Counted from the stretch's first letter, positions 48,228 through 59,007 are shown. The stretch is DNA of 63,050 nucleotides from Veronia pacifica (GCF_001707825.1 NZ_LYBM01000032.1:1-63050), one strand, 5' to 3'. A program made the numbers and translations. The notes: a model not told the origin generated them from the letters alone.

Positions 48228-48258
48228 AAAAAGCCACCGACTATCGGTGGCTTTTTTT
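48228..48258. terminator. Bidirectional terminator between the lipoprotein gene and smrB
   Basis: AAAAAGCCACCGA and TCGGTGGCTTTTTTT form a perfect GC-rich stem with a CTA loop and homopolymer flanks on both strands, between two converging genes. Confidence 0.9.
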
Positions 48259-48277
48259 GCGACGAGATACTGTATGG

Positions 48278-48814
48278 TTATTTTTCCTGTACCTCGACCA
48301 GAACCAATAATGCACCATCACCGCCAAATTCCAATGGTGCCTGATGAAAAGCCATCACGTCGGGGTGTTGTGCCAACCAAAGCGGTGCTTTCTGCTTGAG
48401 GATATGTTTGCCTATGCCATGCATGACACAGGCACAACTAATGCCTTCTTTAACACACTCAGCCAACATCGCGCCCAGCTCCCGCTTTGCTTCCTGCTGA
48501 GTCATACCGTGCATGTCGAGGAATATATCAGGCACATAAACACCGCGTCGCAGTCGCTTCACCTCGTATTTAGATACGTCGCTGCGAGCATACTGCGTCG
48601 GGCCCTCTTCCTTTAAAAGGGGCTCGAATTCATCGGAGAAGTGGAAGCTGTGATCCGCTGCGCGACGAACACCAGAGGATTCTCTGGTTTGTTTGCTAAT
48701 CTGGCGTCTTGGCGGGTTTATGGTATCCTGCTGCAGTTTTTTGACGCCTTGTACCTCTTCTCGAAACAGTGAGAAGTCATCATATAATTCAGAGTCTGGG
48801 TTTTTCTTACTCAT
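48278..48814 (-). CDS. smrB: Ribosome-rescue endonuclease SmrB
   Basis: SmrB cleaves mRNA between collided ribosomes in E. coli. The start at ATG 48814 ([21 protein letters not shown]) gives 178 residues, the family length. An upstream frame extension has no support. The C-terminal Smr domain shows [18 protein letters not shown] and the catalytic-region motif [10 protein letters not shown]. It is divergent from prmB, as in E. coli. Confidence 0.94.
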   Translation of the reverse strand: MSKKNPDSELYDDFSLFREEVQGVKKLQQDTINPPRRQISKQTRESSGVRRAADHSFHFSDEFEPLLKEEGPTQYARSDVSKYEVKRLRRGVYVPDIFLDMHGMTQQEAKRELGAMLAECVKEGISCACVMHGIGKHILKQKAPLWLAQHPDVMAFHQAPLEFGGDGALLVLVEVQEK

Positions 48815-48965
48815 AAAACGGATTCCAACGACCAATACAGGCATTGTACCTCAAATTCTGTCTGTTGCGGCAACTGTGCTGTCGCAGAGTGATGTTTGAA
48901 TCTATTTGGCTGTGAAATGATACTGAATGGGGTAAAAGCGATTGTTACGGCTAGTGGAGGCCACC

Positions 48966-49898
48966 TTGGATAAGATTTTTGTCGATGAAGTAGTCAATGA
49001 ACTGCAGACGCTTCAGGATATGCTGCGCTGGACGGTAAGCCGTTTCAATGCCGCAGGCCTATTTTATGGTCATGGTACGGATAATGCGTGGGATGAAGCC
49101 GTTCAGTTGGTACTCCCTACCTTGTATCTGCCCATCGACGTGCCAGCGGAGACCCGTTTTTCTCGCCTGACAACCAGCGAGCGTCATCGTATTGTCGAGC
49201 GTGTTGTTCGTCGGATCAATGAGCGTACACCAGTAGCCTACCTCACTAACAAGGCTTACTTCTGTGGGCTGGAGTTTTTCGTTGATGAAAGGGTGTTGGT
49301 TCCTCGTTCGCCAATTGGTGAGCTGATCCAAAATCAGTTCGCGCCTATGCTGCCTGTTGAACCTAAACGCATTATGGACCTTTGCACGGGAAGCGGCTGT
49401 ATTGCCATAGCTTGTGCCTACGCCTTCCCTGAAGCGGAAGTGGATGCGGTAGATATCTCCGCTGATGCGCTTGAAGTGACTGAAATTAATATTCAGGATC
49501 ACGGCATGGAGCAACAGGTTATTCCGCTTCGCTCAGACTTGTTCCGCGATCTGCCAAAAGACAAGTACGATCTGATTGTCAGCAATCCTCCTTATGTCGA
49601 CCAGGAAGATATGGATGCGTTGCCGGATGAGTTTCGTCATGAGCCTGAGCTGGGTCTGGCTGCGGGAAGTGATGGCCTCAAGCTGATGCGCCGCATCATC
49701 GCCAACGCGCCAGATTATTTGACTGAGCAGGGCGTACTGATTTGTGAAGTGGGCAATTCAATGATCCATGTTGAGCAACAATACCCAGACTTGCCGATTA
49801 CCTGGCTTGAGTTTGAACATGGAGGTCATGGCGTATTTATGATGACTTACCGAGACCTTATCAGCGTATCTGAGCAGTTTAAACTTTACAAAGACTGA
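48966..49898 (+). CDS. prmB: Ribosomal protein L3 glutamine methyltransferase PrmB
   Basis: PrmB methylates a glutamine of ribosomal protein L3. I chose TTG 48966, because a perfect GGAGG lies at 48956-48960 and the product then starts [20 protein letters not shown] as in the family (310 residues). An upstream TTG (48942) is unsupported. The SAM-binding motif is [12 protein letters not shown] and the catalytic motif SNPPYVD. Confidence 0.95.
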   Translation: MDKIFVDEVVNELQTLQDMLRWTVSRFNAAGLFYGHGTDNAWDEAVQLVLPTLYLPIDVPAETRFSRLTTSERHRIVERVVRRINERTPVAYLTNKAYFCGLEFFVDERVLVPRSPIGELIQNQFAPMLPVEPKRIMDLCTGSGCIAIACAYAFPEAEVDAVDISADALEVTEINIQDHGMEQQVIPLRSDLFRDLPKDKYDLIVSNPPYVDQEDMDALPDEFRHEPELGLAAGSDGLKLMRRIIANAPDYLTEQGVLICEVGNSMIHVEQQYPDLPITWLEFEHGGHGVFMMTYRDLISVSEQFKLYKD

Positions 49899-49919
49899 GC
49901 CAGAAGCCAACAGATAGAA

Positions 49920-49954
49920 AAGCAACAATCGTACACAAGTGACGGTTGTTGCTT
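49920..49954 (+). terminator. Hairpin after prmB, possible weak terminator
   Basis: AAGCAACAATCG and CGGTTGTTGCTT form a 12-bp stem (one G-U pair in RNA) around an 11-base loop, 22 bases after the prmB stop. There is no clear T-tract, so it may stabilise a 3' end rather than terminate on its own. Confidence 0.4.
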
Positions 49955-50181
49955 CACCCTTAGCCCTCGCAAACTATAGAAAATATCACCTCACTGCTCT
50001 AGTGCCGAATCACCCCCTGTTATTCACTACTTTTGGAACGCATCCTTGGCTATGACAAGGTGTTAACAGAGTGTTGTGCAAAATTACTTTGCTTATCCTC
50101 TCCTGATATGGTTCATTAACAGTCAGATTTTGATTGAACAGAGCTACTTGCTGTTGTGAGTGGCTTAAAACAGGGGAAGTA

Positions 50182-51267
50182 ATGGCAGGCAATACAATAG
50201 GACAAGTATTTCGGGTAACCACGTTTGGTGAGAGTCATGGATTGGCGCTGGGTTGTATCATTGACGGCTGTCCTCCGGGGCTGGAGATCAATGAAGCCGA
50301 TCTGCAAGTCGACCTCGACCGCCGCCGCCCTGGTACATCAAAGTACACTACTCAGCGCCGTGAAGCTGATGAAGTAAAATTTCTGTCTGGTGTTTTCGAA
50401 GGTAAAACCACAGGTACTTCCATCGGTCTGATGATTGAAAATACCGACCAAAGATCGAAAGACTATTCAAAAATTGCTGATCGGTTCCGTCCCGGTCATG
50501 CTGATTACACCTATCACCAGAAGTATGGGATTCGTGATTATCGTGGGGGTGGCCGCTCTTCAGCACGTGAAACAGCAATGCGTGTTGCTGCTGGTGGCAT
50601 TGCCAAAAAATACCTCAAAGAGCAATTCGGCATTGAGGTGCGTGCTTACCTTTCTCAGATGGGCGATGTCACTATCGATCAGGTTGACTGGGATCAGGTG
50701 GAGGAAAACCCATTCTTCTGTCCTGATGTGAACAAGCTTGATGCGCTGGACGAGTTGATCCGCAAGCTGAAAAAAGAGGGTGATTCAGTTGGAGCTAAGC
50801 TGACTGTCGTTGCTGAAAATGTACCGGTCGGTCTGGGTGAGCCTGTTTTTGATCGCCTTGATGCTGATATTGCCTATGCGTTGATGGGGATCAATGCGGT
50901 TAAAGGGGTAGAAGTCGGTGACGGGTTTGATGTGGTCAAACAGCGTGGCAGTGAACACCGCGACGAACTGACCCCGAACGGTTTTAAGTCTAACCACTCA
51001 GGTGGCGTGCTGGGAGGCATTTCTACCGGACAGGATATTGTCGCTCATCTTGCGCTTAAACCTACCTCAAGCATTACGGTACCGGGTGAAACCATCAATG
51101 TTGATGGTGAGACGGTTGATGTCGTCACTCGTGGTCGTCATGACCCATGTGTGGGGATCCGAGCTGTGCCGATTGCTGAAGCCATGGTCGCCATTGTTCT
51201 TATGGATCACCTGCTGCGTCACCGGGCACAAAATGCTGGCGTAGTAACTGATACCCCAAAGATTTAG
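50182..51267 (+). CDS. aroC: Chorismate synthase AroC
   Basis: AroC makes chorismate, the last step of the shikimate pathway, using reduced FMN. I chose ATG 50182 ([20 protein letters not shown]) with AGGGGAAG upstream. This gives 361 residues, the usual length. Conserved motifs include [18 protein letters not shown], the [14 protein letters not shown] segment and [10 protein letters not shown]. It follows prmB as in E. coli. Confidence 0.97.
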   Translation: MAGNTIGQVFRVTTFGESHGLALGCIIDGCPPGLEINEADLQVDLDRRRPGTSKYTTQRREADEVKFLSGVFEGKTTGTSIGLMIENTDQRSKDYSKIADRFRPGHADYTYHQKYGIRDYRGGGRSSARETAMRVAAGGIAKKYLKEQFGIEVRAYLSQMGDVTIDQVDWDQVEENPFFCPDVNKLDALDELIRKLKKEGDSVGAKLTVVAENVPVGLGEPVFDRLDADIAYALMGINAVKGVEVGDGFDVVKQRGSEHRDELTPNGFKSNHSGGVLGGISTGQDIVAHLALKPTSSITVPGETINVDGETVDVVTRGRHDPCVGIRAVPIAEAMVAIVLMDHLLRHRAQNAGVVTDTPKI

Positions 51268-51305
51268 TGGTTTTGACACGCTTATTTCTTTGGGCTACTA
51301 ATAAT

Positions 51306-51339
51306 GAAAAAGCCGCATAAAGCGGCTTTTTCTTTTTTT
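51306..51339 (+). terminator. Intrinsic terminator after aroC
   Basis: AAAAAGCCGC and GCGGCTTTTT form a perfect stem with an ATAAA loop, followed by CTTTTTTT. The flanking A-tract also lets it serve the converging TRIC-family gene. Confidence 0.9.
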
Positions 51340-51385
51340 ACTGGATGGCTATGCGCAGATATATATGGCCAGCTAATCGATATAG

Positions 51386-52012
51386 TCAGTGACTGTTTTC
51401 AGGCTCTGCATCGAAGCGAAAAACGGGCAGGCTCCAGCCAAATCTAGCCGCCGCCATACGGAAGCAAAAACCGACCACCAAGGTGCTGACAGTCGCAATA
51501 AGCTCATTTATGCCGTAGTGCATCATCGCCCAGTACATCCAGCCCGCCAAAAAAGAGACAGAAGCGTAGAGCTCTTTGTGGAGCACCATGGGCGGACGAC
51601 GACAGATAAGGTCCCGCAGCAGTCCGCCAAAAACACCTGTGACCAATCCTGATACTACACAGATGAAAGCAGGGAGCCCCATATCCATGCCGACACGACA
51701 GCCAATGATACTGAATACAATCAGGCCCAATGCGTCCATGGAAACAAAGAACTTATGATTTTTTGCTACCCAGCCAGCCATACAGGTTGTGATCACACCT
51801 GCAACGCAGGTGATCATCAGATAATGTGGGTTTTCTACCCACCCAAGTGGGTAGTGACCGAGAAGAATATCACGCACAGTGCCGCCGCCAATCGCTGTTG
51901 CACTGGCAACCAGCATAACGCCAAACCAGTCCATATGCTTACGGCCAGCAGCCAATGCGCCTGTCATGGCTTCAGCAGTGATACCTATGATGTAAAGTAT
52001 GGTCAGCAGCAT
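51386..52012 (-). CDS. TRIC/UPF0126 family membrane protein
   Basis: The 208-residue protein has seven hydrophobic helices and two copies of the family motif block (AEAMTGALAAGRKHMDWFGV and SGLVTGVFGGLLRDLICRRPP). These are the features of the prokaryotic TRIC/UPF0126 family, described as trimeric cation channels, with some members reported as glycine transporters. The sequence does not tell which applies. The gene is convergent with aroC. Confidence 0.85.
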   Translation of the reverse strand: MLLTILYIIGITAEAMTGALAAGRKHMDWFGVMLVASATAIGGGTVRDILLGHYPLGWVENPHYLMITCVAGVITTCMAGWVAKNHKFFVSMDALGLIVFSIIGCRVGMDMGLPAFICVVSGLVTGVFGGLLRDLICRRPPMVLHKELYASVSFLAGWMYWAMMHYGINELIATVSTLVVGFCFRMAAARFGWSLPVFRFDAEPENSH

Positions 52013-52240
52013 GGTAATGATTCTTTTCGGTTATGGTGTTAGTAGACAATGTTGGCAGTTTAAATGCGATTTATATCGCTATCCAATGAAATGTTAACAC
52101 TTTATGCATTAATTTGATTCATGCATATTAAACATGTTGGCGAGTGGGGAAATCTGCCTCTAACGGCGACAAAATGCCTCTGTCAGGGTACAATGCGCGG
52201 CTGAAAATCATGTGTTAATCCTAACTTATCCATTACATTG

Positions 52241-52764
52241 ATGAATCACGACTATAACCACCTGATCAGCGTTTTTAATCAGACATTTATGCCATCTCAC
52301 AATACAGAGTTATTGCTTGGTGGCGACGAGCCGATTTATCTTCCTGCCAGTGAAGAGCATCGCCACCACAGAATAATTTTTGCCCGTGGTTTTTATGCAT
52401 CAGCCCTTCATGAAGTCGCGCACTGGTGCATTGCAGGCCCGCAGCGTCGGCTGCTGGAAGACTATGGTTACTGGTATCATCCGGATGACGTGATGATAAG
52501 ACTCAGGCAGAGTTTGAGAAAGTGGAAGTGAAACCACAGGCGGTTGAATGGATTCTGTCGGCAAGCTGTGGATTTCGTTTTCAGGTAAGCTGTGACAATC
52601 TCAGCGGTATTGAGCCAGACAGAGCGGGTTTTACTCGCAAAGTCAGAGAACAGGTGCTGGTATACCTCAGCGAAGGTATGCCACCCAGAGCAAAAATATT
52701 TTCAGATGCACTGAGAGCGTTTTATGATATTGCGCCATTAGCACCTGAATCGTTTGAAAGCTGA
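52241..52764 (+). pseudogene. epmC: Elongation factor P hydroxylase EpmC, interrupted by a 1-base loss
   Basis: EpmC hydroxylates the modified lysine of elongation factor P. The first frame, from ATG 52241, has the family's GGDEPIYLPASEEHRHHRI and the metal-site motif HEVAHWC, and breaks off after YWYHPD. One base is missing at about 52487 (GGATGACGT where GGATGGACGT is expected). The next frame continues RDDKTQAEFEKVEVKPQAVEW to a normal C-terminus at 52764. With the base restored the protein has about 174 residues, close to the E. coli length. A sequencing error is the simplest explanation. Confidence 0.9.
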
Positions 52765-52820
52765 GCGAAACGCTGAGCTTGTAATCTGAATAATGACAGT
52801 CCAAGAGGCTTTAAAGACCG

Positions 52821-53087
52821 ATGATCGAAGAATATGAAGAGAAAATCCTCGAGTTGATCGACGAGATGGTAGAAACCGCGTCAGATGATGAGTTGTTCGC
52901 CAGTGGTTATCTGCGTGGACATATTTCTCTGGCAGCTGCGGACTGCGAACAGGACGGTGAAGAAGATATCTTCTCGTTAAAGATAAGGGTGGCAAAAAGC
53001 CTGAAAGATAATGCCAGTGAGCTGAGCCCGGTTGACCAGAGTATTGTTGCTAACCTTTGGCAACGTCTTCAGGATGCTATCGGTTAA
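52821..53087 (+). CDS. yfcL: YfcL family protein
   Basis: The small 88-residue acidic helical protein starts MIEEYEEKILELIDEMVETASDDELFASGYLRGH, matching the YfcL family. No biochemical role is established for this family to my knowledge. Its place between epmC and mnmC is the same as in E. coli, which supports the name. Confidence 0.88.
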   Translation: MIEEYEEKILELIDEMVETASDDELFASGYLRGHISLAAADCEQDGEEDIFSLKIRVAKSLKDNASELSPVDQSIVANLWQRLQDAIG

Positions 53088-53138
53088 TTTGTCAAAGAGG
53101 TTAACCTATCTGACGAAGGTGAGCTCTAAAGGCAAATG

Positions 53139-53163
53139 AAAAAGGCGCAGAAGCGCCTTTTTG
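53139..53163. terminator. Bidirectional terminator between yfcL and mnmC
   Basis: AAAAAGGCGC and GCGCCTTTTT form a perfect stem with a four-base AGAA loop between converging genes. The homopolymer flanks work on both strands. Confidence 0.88.
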
Positions 53164-53182
53164 CTTATCTACGCTTATTCAT

Positions 53183-55192
53183 TCACGAAACAGCAGGCTT
53201 CCCCTTTAGCAACTTTCTGACCCACATCCTTCCCGGATGGAGTGCGTTGAGGACGTCAACGGGCAGAGGCAGTGGATCGCCACAGATCTGTGAAGCCAGC
53301 AACTCACCAATAAGTGGTGCAGAGGTGAGTCCTCTCGAACCAAGTGCCAATAGACTGTAAAGCCCAGAGTAAACCGGTACAGGCTCTGCATCTTCTCTAG
53401 TGTCTCTTAGATTCTGATATTGCGCACACACGGCCTCAAAGTCGCAGACATCGCCGACAAAGGGCAGATGGTCACGACTGGCGCATCGGATTCCCACCCT
53501 TCCAGCACCATGATCGGTGTCGATCTCGTTTGGCCAGTCAGCGTTGATGCAATTGATAAGACGTTCACGGTTGTCTACCTGATCACTATCGTTGAAAGAC
53601 ATATCTTCATCATTTCGGCTGTAGGTTGCGCCTATGCAGTGTGTGCCGGTATGAGGGTTAACTGGCGTCAGATAACCATCGTAGCAAAGGACAGTTTTCA
53701 GCTTACTCAACGAGGCCGTTGTATCGATATGACTAACCTGACCACGGACGGAATAAGCAGGAATAGGCTGGGTCTGCGGGTATTGACTAAATCGGTGACC
53801 ATTAGCAACCACTACTGTGCGATGGAAATACGTTTTGTTCTCTGTCTCAAGATTCCAGCCATCATTTTCCCTTACCAGCGACAGAATGTTTTTGTTGTAG
53901 TGGCAATGTAGTTGTCCTTTCTCTCCCGCCAGTCGGAGAAGTTGCTGGGTCAGTTGCTGCGGATAAAGCCATCCTCCCAGCGGATAGCTGACACCGGCAT
54001 GGCCAGTCTCAAGGCCTGTGGTTTCTAGAACTTGTTCGTGACTGAGCTCAGTAAGAAGTGCAGTTGGGAAATCACCCTTCAGCATTTTTTGCAGCTTTTC
54101 GGCACTCTTTTGATCCCAGCCGAGTTGAGTGACGCCGCACCAGTCATGCTGAAACTCTGCCTTCTCCGCTGCCTGATCAATAAATTGCCGGGCAAATAAA
54201 AATGCGGGGGCAAAGAAACGACTAAGGGCATCATTACTGCCGTTGAGTAATGGATAAACCGCGCCTTGACGGTTACCGGAAGCGCCTTGACCTGCTTCAT
54301 TATCCGAGCAATATAGATGAACGGTTTTACCACGTTTTACTAGCGAGAGCGCGAGAGCTGCACTGGCGATACCACCGCCAATAATTGCAATATCATCTGA
54401 ATGACTGGCAGGCTGTCTGTGATACCAAGGATCCTGAGTCTTTACGTTAATTCTGGTCTGCATTTCACCGACCAGCATGTCCCTTTTTGTACCAAACCCC
54501 TTTGCCTTTTTCATAGTAAAACCTGCATCAATCAGGCCTCTACGGACAAATCCAGCCGCGGTAAAAGTAGCGACAGTACACTCCCTTTTTGCAAGTCTCG
54601 CCATGCCTTCAAACAGAGAGCTACTCCACATTTCTGGGTTTTTACTTGGTGCAAAACCATCAAGGAACCAACAATCAATGATACCGTCAGAACTAGTCCA
54701 CACTTGCGGCAATGCGTCTTTGATGTCACCAAACCAAAGGTCTAAGGTGATCATGCCATCCGCCAGAACAAGACGATGACAGCCCTGCACTGCTGCAGGG
54801 TAGAATTTGCGTAACTCTGCTGCGTACTCAGCAAGTTCTGGCCATGAGGCATGAGCTTTCACGAGATCATCGACAGAGACTGGGTACTTTTCAAAACTGA
54901 TAAAGTGCAATTGATGGACTGCGGCATCGGGATGTTGAGTGCGGAACGTCTCAAACCATTGCCACACGGCCAGAAAGTTCAGGCCAGTACCAAAACCAGT
55001 CTCAGCAATGACGAAGCGGGGACGCTCAAAATGACGCCAGCGGTCGGGTAGGTGGTTTTGTTGCAAGAACACATAACGTGTTTCTTCCAGTCCATTGGCA
55101 TTTGAGAAGTACACATCGTCAAAATTATTAGAGACGGGCGTTCCAGCTTCATTCCAGTGGATCTGGGCGTGTTCAATGCGAGGGTTTGTCAC
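53183..55192 (-). CDS. mnmC: Bifunctional tRNA U34 modification enzyme MnmC
   Basis: MnmC completes mnm5s2U at the wobble position of certain tRNAs: its FAD domain removes the carboxymethyl group and its methyltransferase domain adds a methyl group. The 669-residue protein has the SAM motif [15 protein letters not shown] (about residue 65) and [17 protein letters not shown]. The C-terminal oxidoreductase has the FAD fingerprint [19 protein letters not shown] (about 270). The start codon is GTG with GAAGG upstream. Length and domain order are normal. Confidence 0.95.
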   Translation of the reverse strand: MTNPRIEHAQIHWNEAGTPVSNNFDDVYFSNANGLEETRYVFLQQNHLPDRWRHFERPRFVIAETGFGTGLNFLAVWQWFETFRTQHPDAAVHQLHFISFEKYPVSVDDLVKAHASWPELAEYAAELRKFYPAAVQGCHRLVLADGMITLDLWFGDIKDALPQVWTSSDGIIDCWFLDGFAPSKNPEMWSSSLFEGMARLAKRECTVATFTAAGFVRRGLIDAGFTMKKAKGFGTKRDMLVGEMQTRINVKTQDPWYHRQPASHSDDIAIIGGGIASAALALSLVKRGKTVHLYCSDNEAGQGASGNRQGAVYPLLNGSNDALSRFFAPAFLFARQFIDQAAEKAEFQHDWCGVTQLGWDQKSAEKLQKMLKGDFPTALLTELSHEQVLETTGLETGHAGVSYPLGGWLYPQQLTQQLLRLAGEKGQLHCHYNKNILSLVRENDGWNLETENKTYFHRTVVVANGHRFSQYPQTQPIPAYSVRGQVSHIDTTASLSKLKTVLCYDGYLTPVNPHTGTHCIGATYSRNDEDMSFNDSDQVDNRERLINCINADWPNEIDTDHGAGRVGIRCASRDHLPFVGDVCDFEAVCAQYQNLRDTREDAEPVPVYSGLYSLLALGSRGLTSAPLIGELLASQICGDPLPLPVDVLNALHPGRMWVRKLLKGKPAVS

Positions 55193-55249
55193 AGGCTAGC
55201 CTTCAAAAATATCACAGTAAGTGGGGCAGGGAATTGTAGCGGTAAAGAT

Positions 55250-55288
55250 GAAAGCTGACCACTTAAGAACAGCAAACCCGCTATTATC
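55250..55288 (+). promoter_or_regulatory. Possible FadR-activated promoter of fabB
   Basis: A TATTAT -10-like hexamer lies at 55282-55287. A partial FadR half-site, CTGACCACTT, is centred about 35-40 bases upstream of the expected transcription start. In E. coli, FadR activates fabB from a site near -40. The left half-site is poor, so this is a tentative call. Confidence 0.3.
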
Positions 55289-55314
55289 ACTGCGAACTAG
55301 ACGTGTAGGGAAAA

Positions 55315-56529
55315 ATGATGAAACGAGCCGTAATTACAGGTATGGGAATTGTTTCCAGCATAGGTAACAACGTGAAGGAAGTGCTGGAATCGCTGAAAGC
55401 AGGGAAATCAGGGATTTCGTTCTCTCAGCAATTCGCAGACATGAAACTACGTAGCAATGTTTGGGGTGACCTCAAACTGAATCCTGCCGATCATATCGAC
55501 AGAAAAAAAATGCGTTTTATGGGTGACGCAGCAGGATTTGCCTACCTGTCAATGGAACAAGCTATTGAAGATGCAGGTCTGGAAGAACATCAGGTATCGA
55601 ATGACCGTACTGGCCTGGTTGCAGGCTCAGGTGGTGCATCTTCAGTTAATCAGGCCATTGCCGTAGACACCCTGCGTGAAAAAGGTGTCAAGCGCATTGG
55701 TCCATACATGGTGCCAAGAACCATGTCGTCAACGGTCTCAGCCTGTCTGGCGACGCCTTTTAAAATCCGTGGTGTCAATTACACCATGAGTTCAGCTTGC
55801 GCAACATCTGCGCATTGTATCGGCCACGCACTTGAGCTCATTCAGTTGGGTAAACAAGATATTGTCTTTGCTGGTGGCGGTGAAGAATTAGACTGGACCC
55901 TGACCATGATGTTTGATGCCATGGGTGCGTTGTCGACGAAATATAATGAAACACCAGAAAAAGCCTCGCGTACATATGATGCTGACCGTGATGGATTCGT
56001 GATCTCCGGTGGTGGCGGCATGATGGTCATTGAAGAGCTTGAGCATGCGCTGGCCCGTGGTGCGAAAATCTATGGCGAGATCGTCGGATATGGCGCGACA
56101 TCTGATGGCTTTGACATGGTTGCACCGTCTGGTGAGGGCGCGGTGCGTTGTATGAACATGGCGATGCAGAATGTTGAAGGTGTTGATTACATCAATACTC
56201 ACGGCACCTCGACGCCGGTCGGAGATGTGAAAGAGCTCGGTGCCATTCAGGAAATTTTTGGTAACAACAGCCCGGCAATTTCAGCGACAAAAGCGATGAC
56301 AGGCCATGCACTGGGTGCCGCGGGTGTTCATGAAGCGATTTATTCGACCTTGATGCTGGAGAATGGTTTCATCGCGCCGAGTGTGAACGTTGATACGCCT
56401 GATGAAGCTGCAGCCGGGCTGGATATTGTTACCGAAATGCGTGAACAACCGCTCAAGACAGTGATGTCAAACAGCTTCGGCTTTGGGGGAACCAACGCTA
56501 CGCTGGTCTTCCAAAAATATGAAGGTTAA
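55315..56529 (+). CDS. fabB: 3-oxoacyl-[acyl-carrier-protein] synthase I, FabB
   Basis: FabB elongates acyl chains and is needed for unsaturated fatty acids. The 404-residue protein has the catalytic Cys in [15 protein letters not shown], the first active His in [12 protein letters not shown] and the second in [12 protein letters not shown]. The C-terminal [12 protein letters not shown] is also conserved. Two adjacent ATGs (55315 and 55318) are possible starts. It is divergent from mnmC, as in E. coli, and is followed by a structured 3' UTR. Confidence 0.96.
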   Translation: MMKRAVITGMGIVSSIGNNVKEVLESLKAGKSGISFSQQFADMKLRSNVWGDLKLNPADHIDRKKMRFMGDAAGFAYLSMEQAIEDAGLEEHQVSNDRTGLVAGSGGASSVNQAIAVDTLREKGVKRIGPYMVPRTMSSTVSACLATPFKIRGVNYTMSSACATSAHCIGHALELIQLGKQDIVFAGGGEELDWTLTMMFDAMGALSTKYNETPEKASRTYDADRDGFVISGGGGMMVIEELEHALARGAKIYGEIVGYGATSDGFDMVAPSGEGAVRCMNMAMQNVEGVDYINTHGTSTPVGDVKELGAIQEIFGNNSPAISATKAMTGHALGAAGVHEAIYSTLMLENGFIAPSVNVDTPDEAAAGLDIVTEMREQPLKTVMSNSFGFGGTNATLVFQKYEG

Positions 56530-56570
56530 TCAAGGTTAAATAAGGGCACGGATGCAATTATGCCTGTTCT

Positions 56571-56736
56571 GCAGTTGATACTGCGGTAAGACCTGAGGGC
56601 TAAAAACCCTCGCCAGTTTCCAGGGATGACAGGTCAGAGACCATCTGGCGAGTCAATCAAACACGGCTTATCTCCATTGAGAGCTGGTTTTAAGCTATTC
56701 AGGTCCTGGATTTACCCGGCTTCGGCCGGGTTTTTT
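56571..56736 (+). ncRNA. Structured fabB 3' UTR, candidate FarS-like small RNA
   Basis: Between fabB and pdxB lies a non-coding stretch with successive hairpins. These are GCAG/CTGC (56571-56584), GAGGG/CCCTC (56595-56611), then CTCGCCAG (56609-56616) with CTGGCGAG (56645-56652) enclosing GGTC/GACC (56632-56642). An intrinsic terminator with a T-tract closes the region. In V. cholerae the fabB 3' UTR is processed by RNase E to the Hfq-dependent RNA FarS, which represses fadE-type genes. Position and terminator agree with that. I could not compare the sequences, so identity is an inference. Confidence 0.45.
56714..56736 (+). terminator. Intrinsic terminator of the fabB transcript
   Basis: ACCCGGC and GCCGGGT pair around a stable TTCG tetraloop and are followed by TTTTTTCG. 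This is a textbook terminator and would give the 3' end expected of an Hfq-bound RNA. Confidence 0.92.
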
Positions 56737-56799
56737 CGTTTTAACTTGACGATAAAAACGTAGAATACCTTACAGAATCAAAAGGTGATGGAGCGAAAT

Positions 56800-57942
56800 T
56801 TGAAAATTCTGATTGATGAAAATATGCCGTATGCCGAAGCGTTATTTGGTCAACTGGGAGAGGTTATTGCTAAACCCGGCCGTGATCTGACGGCCGACGA
56901 TCTCGTTGGTATTGATGCCCTAATGATTCGTTCTGTGACTCGGGTGAACAGAGCCTTGCTATCAAAGGCCAATCAACTGACTTTTGTCGGCACGGCCACA
57001 GCTGGGATGGACCACGTCGATCAGGCCCTGCTGAGTGAGCGCGGGATTACGTTCACTGCAGCGCCCGGATGTAACAAGGTTGGTGTGGCAGAGTATGTCT
57101 TGAGCGCTCTCATGGTGTTGGGGCAACAGCAGGGCTTTACCTTCACCAATCGGGTTGTCGGCATTGTTGGTGCCGGACAAGTTGGCTCCTATCTGGCGGG
57201 ATGTCTGGATGCTTTGGGGATTAAATATCTGTTGTGTGACCCGATAAAGGCGTCGCAGGGAGACCAAAGGCCATTTCACTCACTGGACACGCTGATAGAG
57301 CAGTGCGATGTATTGACAATTCATACTCCACTGACCAAAGAGGGTGAGCATAAAACGCATCATCTGATGAACAAAGAGAGATTAGCTCGGTTAAAACCCG
57401 GTGCAATACTGATTAACGCCGCCCGTGGCCCGATTGTCAGTAATGATGATCTTAAACATGCACTCAATACGCAGGCATTAACCGCTGTGCTTGATGTGTT
57501 TGAGCATGAGCCGGAAGTGGATATGTCATTGCTGCCCCTGTTGGCCTTTGCTACACCACATATTGCTGGTTACGGCCTTGAAGGCAAAGCCCGGGGTACG
57601 ACCATGATTTTCAACAGTTTCTGTGAATCGATTGATAACCCCCTGCGCGCCGATCCCTCCTCCTTGCTGCCAACAGCGCCGTTTCCTGCTTTGACGTTGA
57701 GCCGACAGTGGGAAAACCCCGATCTGATGGCGCTATGCCAGATGGTGTACGATATTCGTCGAGACGACAGTGAATTTCGGCGAGAGATGGCGGAACCCTG
57801 CTTGCATCGCACAACTTTTGACCGCTTGAGAAAGAATTATCGTGATCGTCGGGAGTACAGTGCAATTACGGTAGCAGGTCAGGCCTCGTTTGGGGTAGAG
57901 TCGCTCGCAAAGTTAGGCTTTACGGTAGAGGAACAAGCATGA
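56800..57942 (+). CDS. pdxB: Erythronate-4-phosphate dehydrogenase PdxB
   Basis: PdxB oxidises 4-phosphoerythronate in pyridoxal phosphate synthesis. TTG 56800 is preceded by GGAG six bases upstream and gives the family N-terminus [18 protein letters not shown] 56788 would add four residues and is the alternative. The 380-residue protein has the NAD fingerprint [11 protein letters not shown], the catalytic Arg in INAARGP, Glu in [10 protein letters not shown] and His in [13 protein letters not shown], and the PdxB-specific C-terminal dimerisation domain. Confidence 0.94.
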   Translation: MKILIDENMPYAEALFGQLGEVIAKPGRDLTADDLVGIDALMIRSVTRVNRALLSKANQLTFVGTATAGMDHVDQALLSERGITFTAAPGCNKVGVAEYVLSALMVLGQQQGFTFTNRVVGIVGAGQVGSYLAGCLDALGIKYLLCDPIKASQGDQRPFHSLDTLIEQCDVLTIHTPLTKEGEHKTHHLMNKERLARLKPGAILINAARGPIVSNDDLKHALNTQALTAVLDVFEHEPEVDMSLLPLLAFATPHIAGYGLEGKARGTTMIFNSFCESIDNPLRADPSSLLPTAPFPALTLSRQWENPDLMALCQMVYDIRRDDSEFRREMAEPCLHRTTFDRLRKNYRDRREYSAITVAGQASFGVESLAKLGFTVEEQA

Positions 57943-58952
57943 CACAAGAATTCGATATTGCGGTATTAGGTGCGACAGGCGCTGTTGGCCGTGCCATTGT
58001 TGAAATACTGGAAGAGCGTAAATTCCCCGTTCGTAACCTTCACTTGCTAGCCAGCGAGCGGAGTGCGGGTGAAACCATTCGTTTCAACGGTAAGTCTGTT
58101 AGGGTGCAGGACGTCGAGAGCTTCGACTGGAGCCTGGTTCAAATTGCCTTGTTTTCTGCAGGCTCGGATGCGTCAGATCGCTGGGCTCCTGTTGCTGCCG
58201 ATGAGGGTGTGATTGTTATCGATAACACGTCACGCTTCCGTTACGACTATGACATTCCACTGGTGGTGCCTGAAGTTAACCCTGATGCAATTGCAGACTT
58301 CCGCAACCGAAACATTATTGCCAATCCGAACTGCTCGACAATTCAAATGCTGGTGGCATTAAAGCCTATCTATGATGCAGCAGGGATTGAGCGTATTAAT
58401 GTGGCGACCTATCAGTCTGTTTCCGGTTCCGGCAAAGCAGGTGTGGATGAGTTGGCAGGCCAGACAGTAAAACTGCTGAATAGTCAGGAAGCTGAGCCGG
58501 ATGTCTACAAAAAACAGATTGCCTTTAACTGTTTGCCACACATTGACCAGTTTATGGACAATGGCTACACCAAAGAAGAAATGAAAATGGTGTGGGAAAC
58601 CCAGAAAATATTGGGTGATGACAGTGTTGCTGTAAACCCTACCTGTGTCCGTGTCCCTGTTTTTTACGGCCATGCAGAGGCAGTTCACGTAGAATGCCAA
58701 CAACCTATCGATGCGACTGAAGCGATGGCTTTGCTATCTCAGACCGAAGGCGTTGAAGTGTTCGCCAATGAGGATTACCCAACTCAGGTTAAAGATGCGA
58801 CAGGTAAAGACCATGTGATGGTCGGCCGTATTCGTAACGATATCAGCCATCCAAACGGACTTAACCTCTGGGTAGTTGCTGATAACGTTAGAAAAGGCGC
58901 AGCAACCAACTCGGTACAGATTGCAGAGCTTCTTATCCGCGACTATCTGTGA
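57939..58952 (+). CDS. asd: Aspartate-semialdehyde dehydrogenase
   Basis: This enzyme reduces aspartyl phosphate to aspartate semialdehyde for lysine, threonine, methionine and diaminopimelate synthesis. The 337-residue protein has the NADP motif [14 protein letters not shown], the catalytic Cys in NPNCSTIQM and conserved [14 protein letters not shown]. coli has the related Usg protein at this place after pdxB. The catalytic Cys here argues for a working dehydrogenase. Some Vibrio have two asd genes, so this may be one of two. It overlaps pdxB by four bases. Confidence 0.93.
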   Translation: MTQEFDIAVLGATGAVGRAIVEILEERKFPVRNLHLLASERSAGETIRFNGKSVRVQDVESFDWSLVQIALFSAGSDASDRWAPVAADEGVIVIDNTSRFRYDYDIPLVVPEVNPDAIADFRNRNIIANPNCSTIQMLVALKPIYDAAGIERINVATYQSVSGSGKAGVDELAGQTVKLLNSQEAEPDVYKKQIAFNCLPHIDQFMDNGYTKEEMKMVWETQKILGDDSVAVNPTCVRVPVFYGHAEAVHVECQQPIDATEAMALLSQTEGVEVFANEDYPTQVKDATGKDHVMVGRIRNDISHPNGLNLWVVADNVRKGAATNSVQIAELLIRDYL

Positions 58953-58960
58953 TCTCTCTC

Positions 58961-59007
58961 ATCGCACAACCGTTCCATGCGTTATGCTTTATGAACAGTT
59001 GTGCGAT
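58961..59007. repeat. Long inverted repeat between asd and hubP
   Basis: Two 15-base arms, ATCGCACAACCGTTC at 58961-58975 and GAACAGTTGTGCGAT at 58993-59007, are complementary except for one position and enclose a 17-base loop. No T-tract follows. It could be an RNA hairpin ending the pdxB-asd transcript, or an operator for a dimeric regulator of hubP. Confidence 0.7.
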
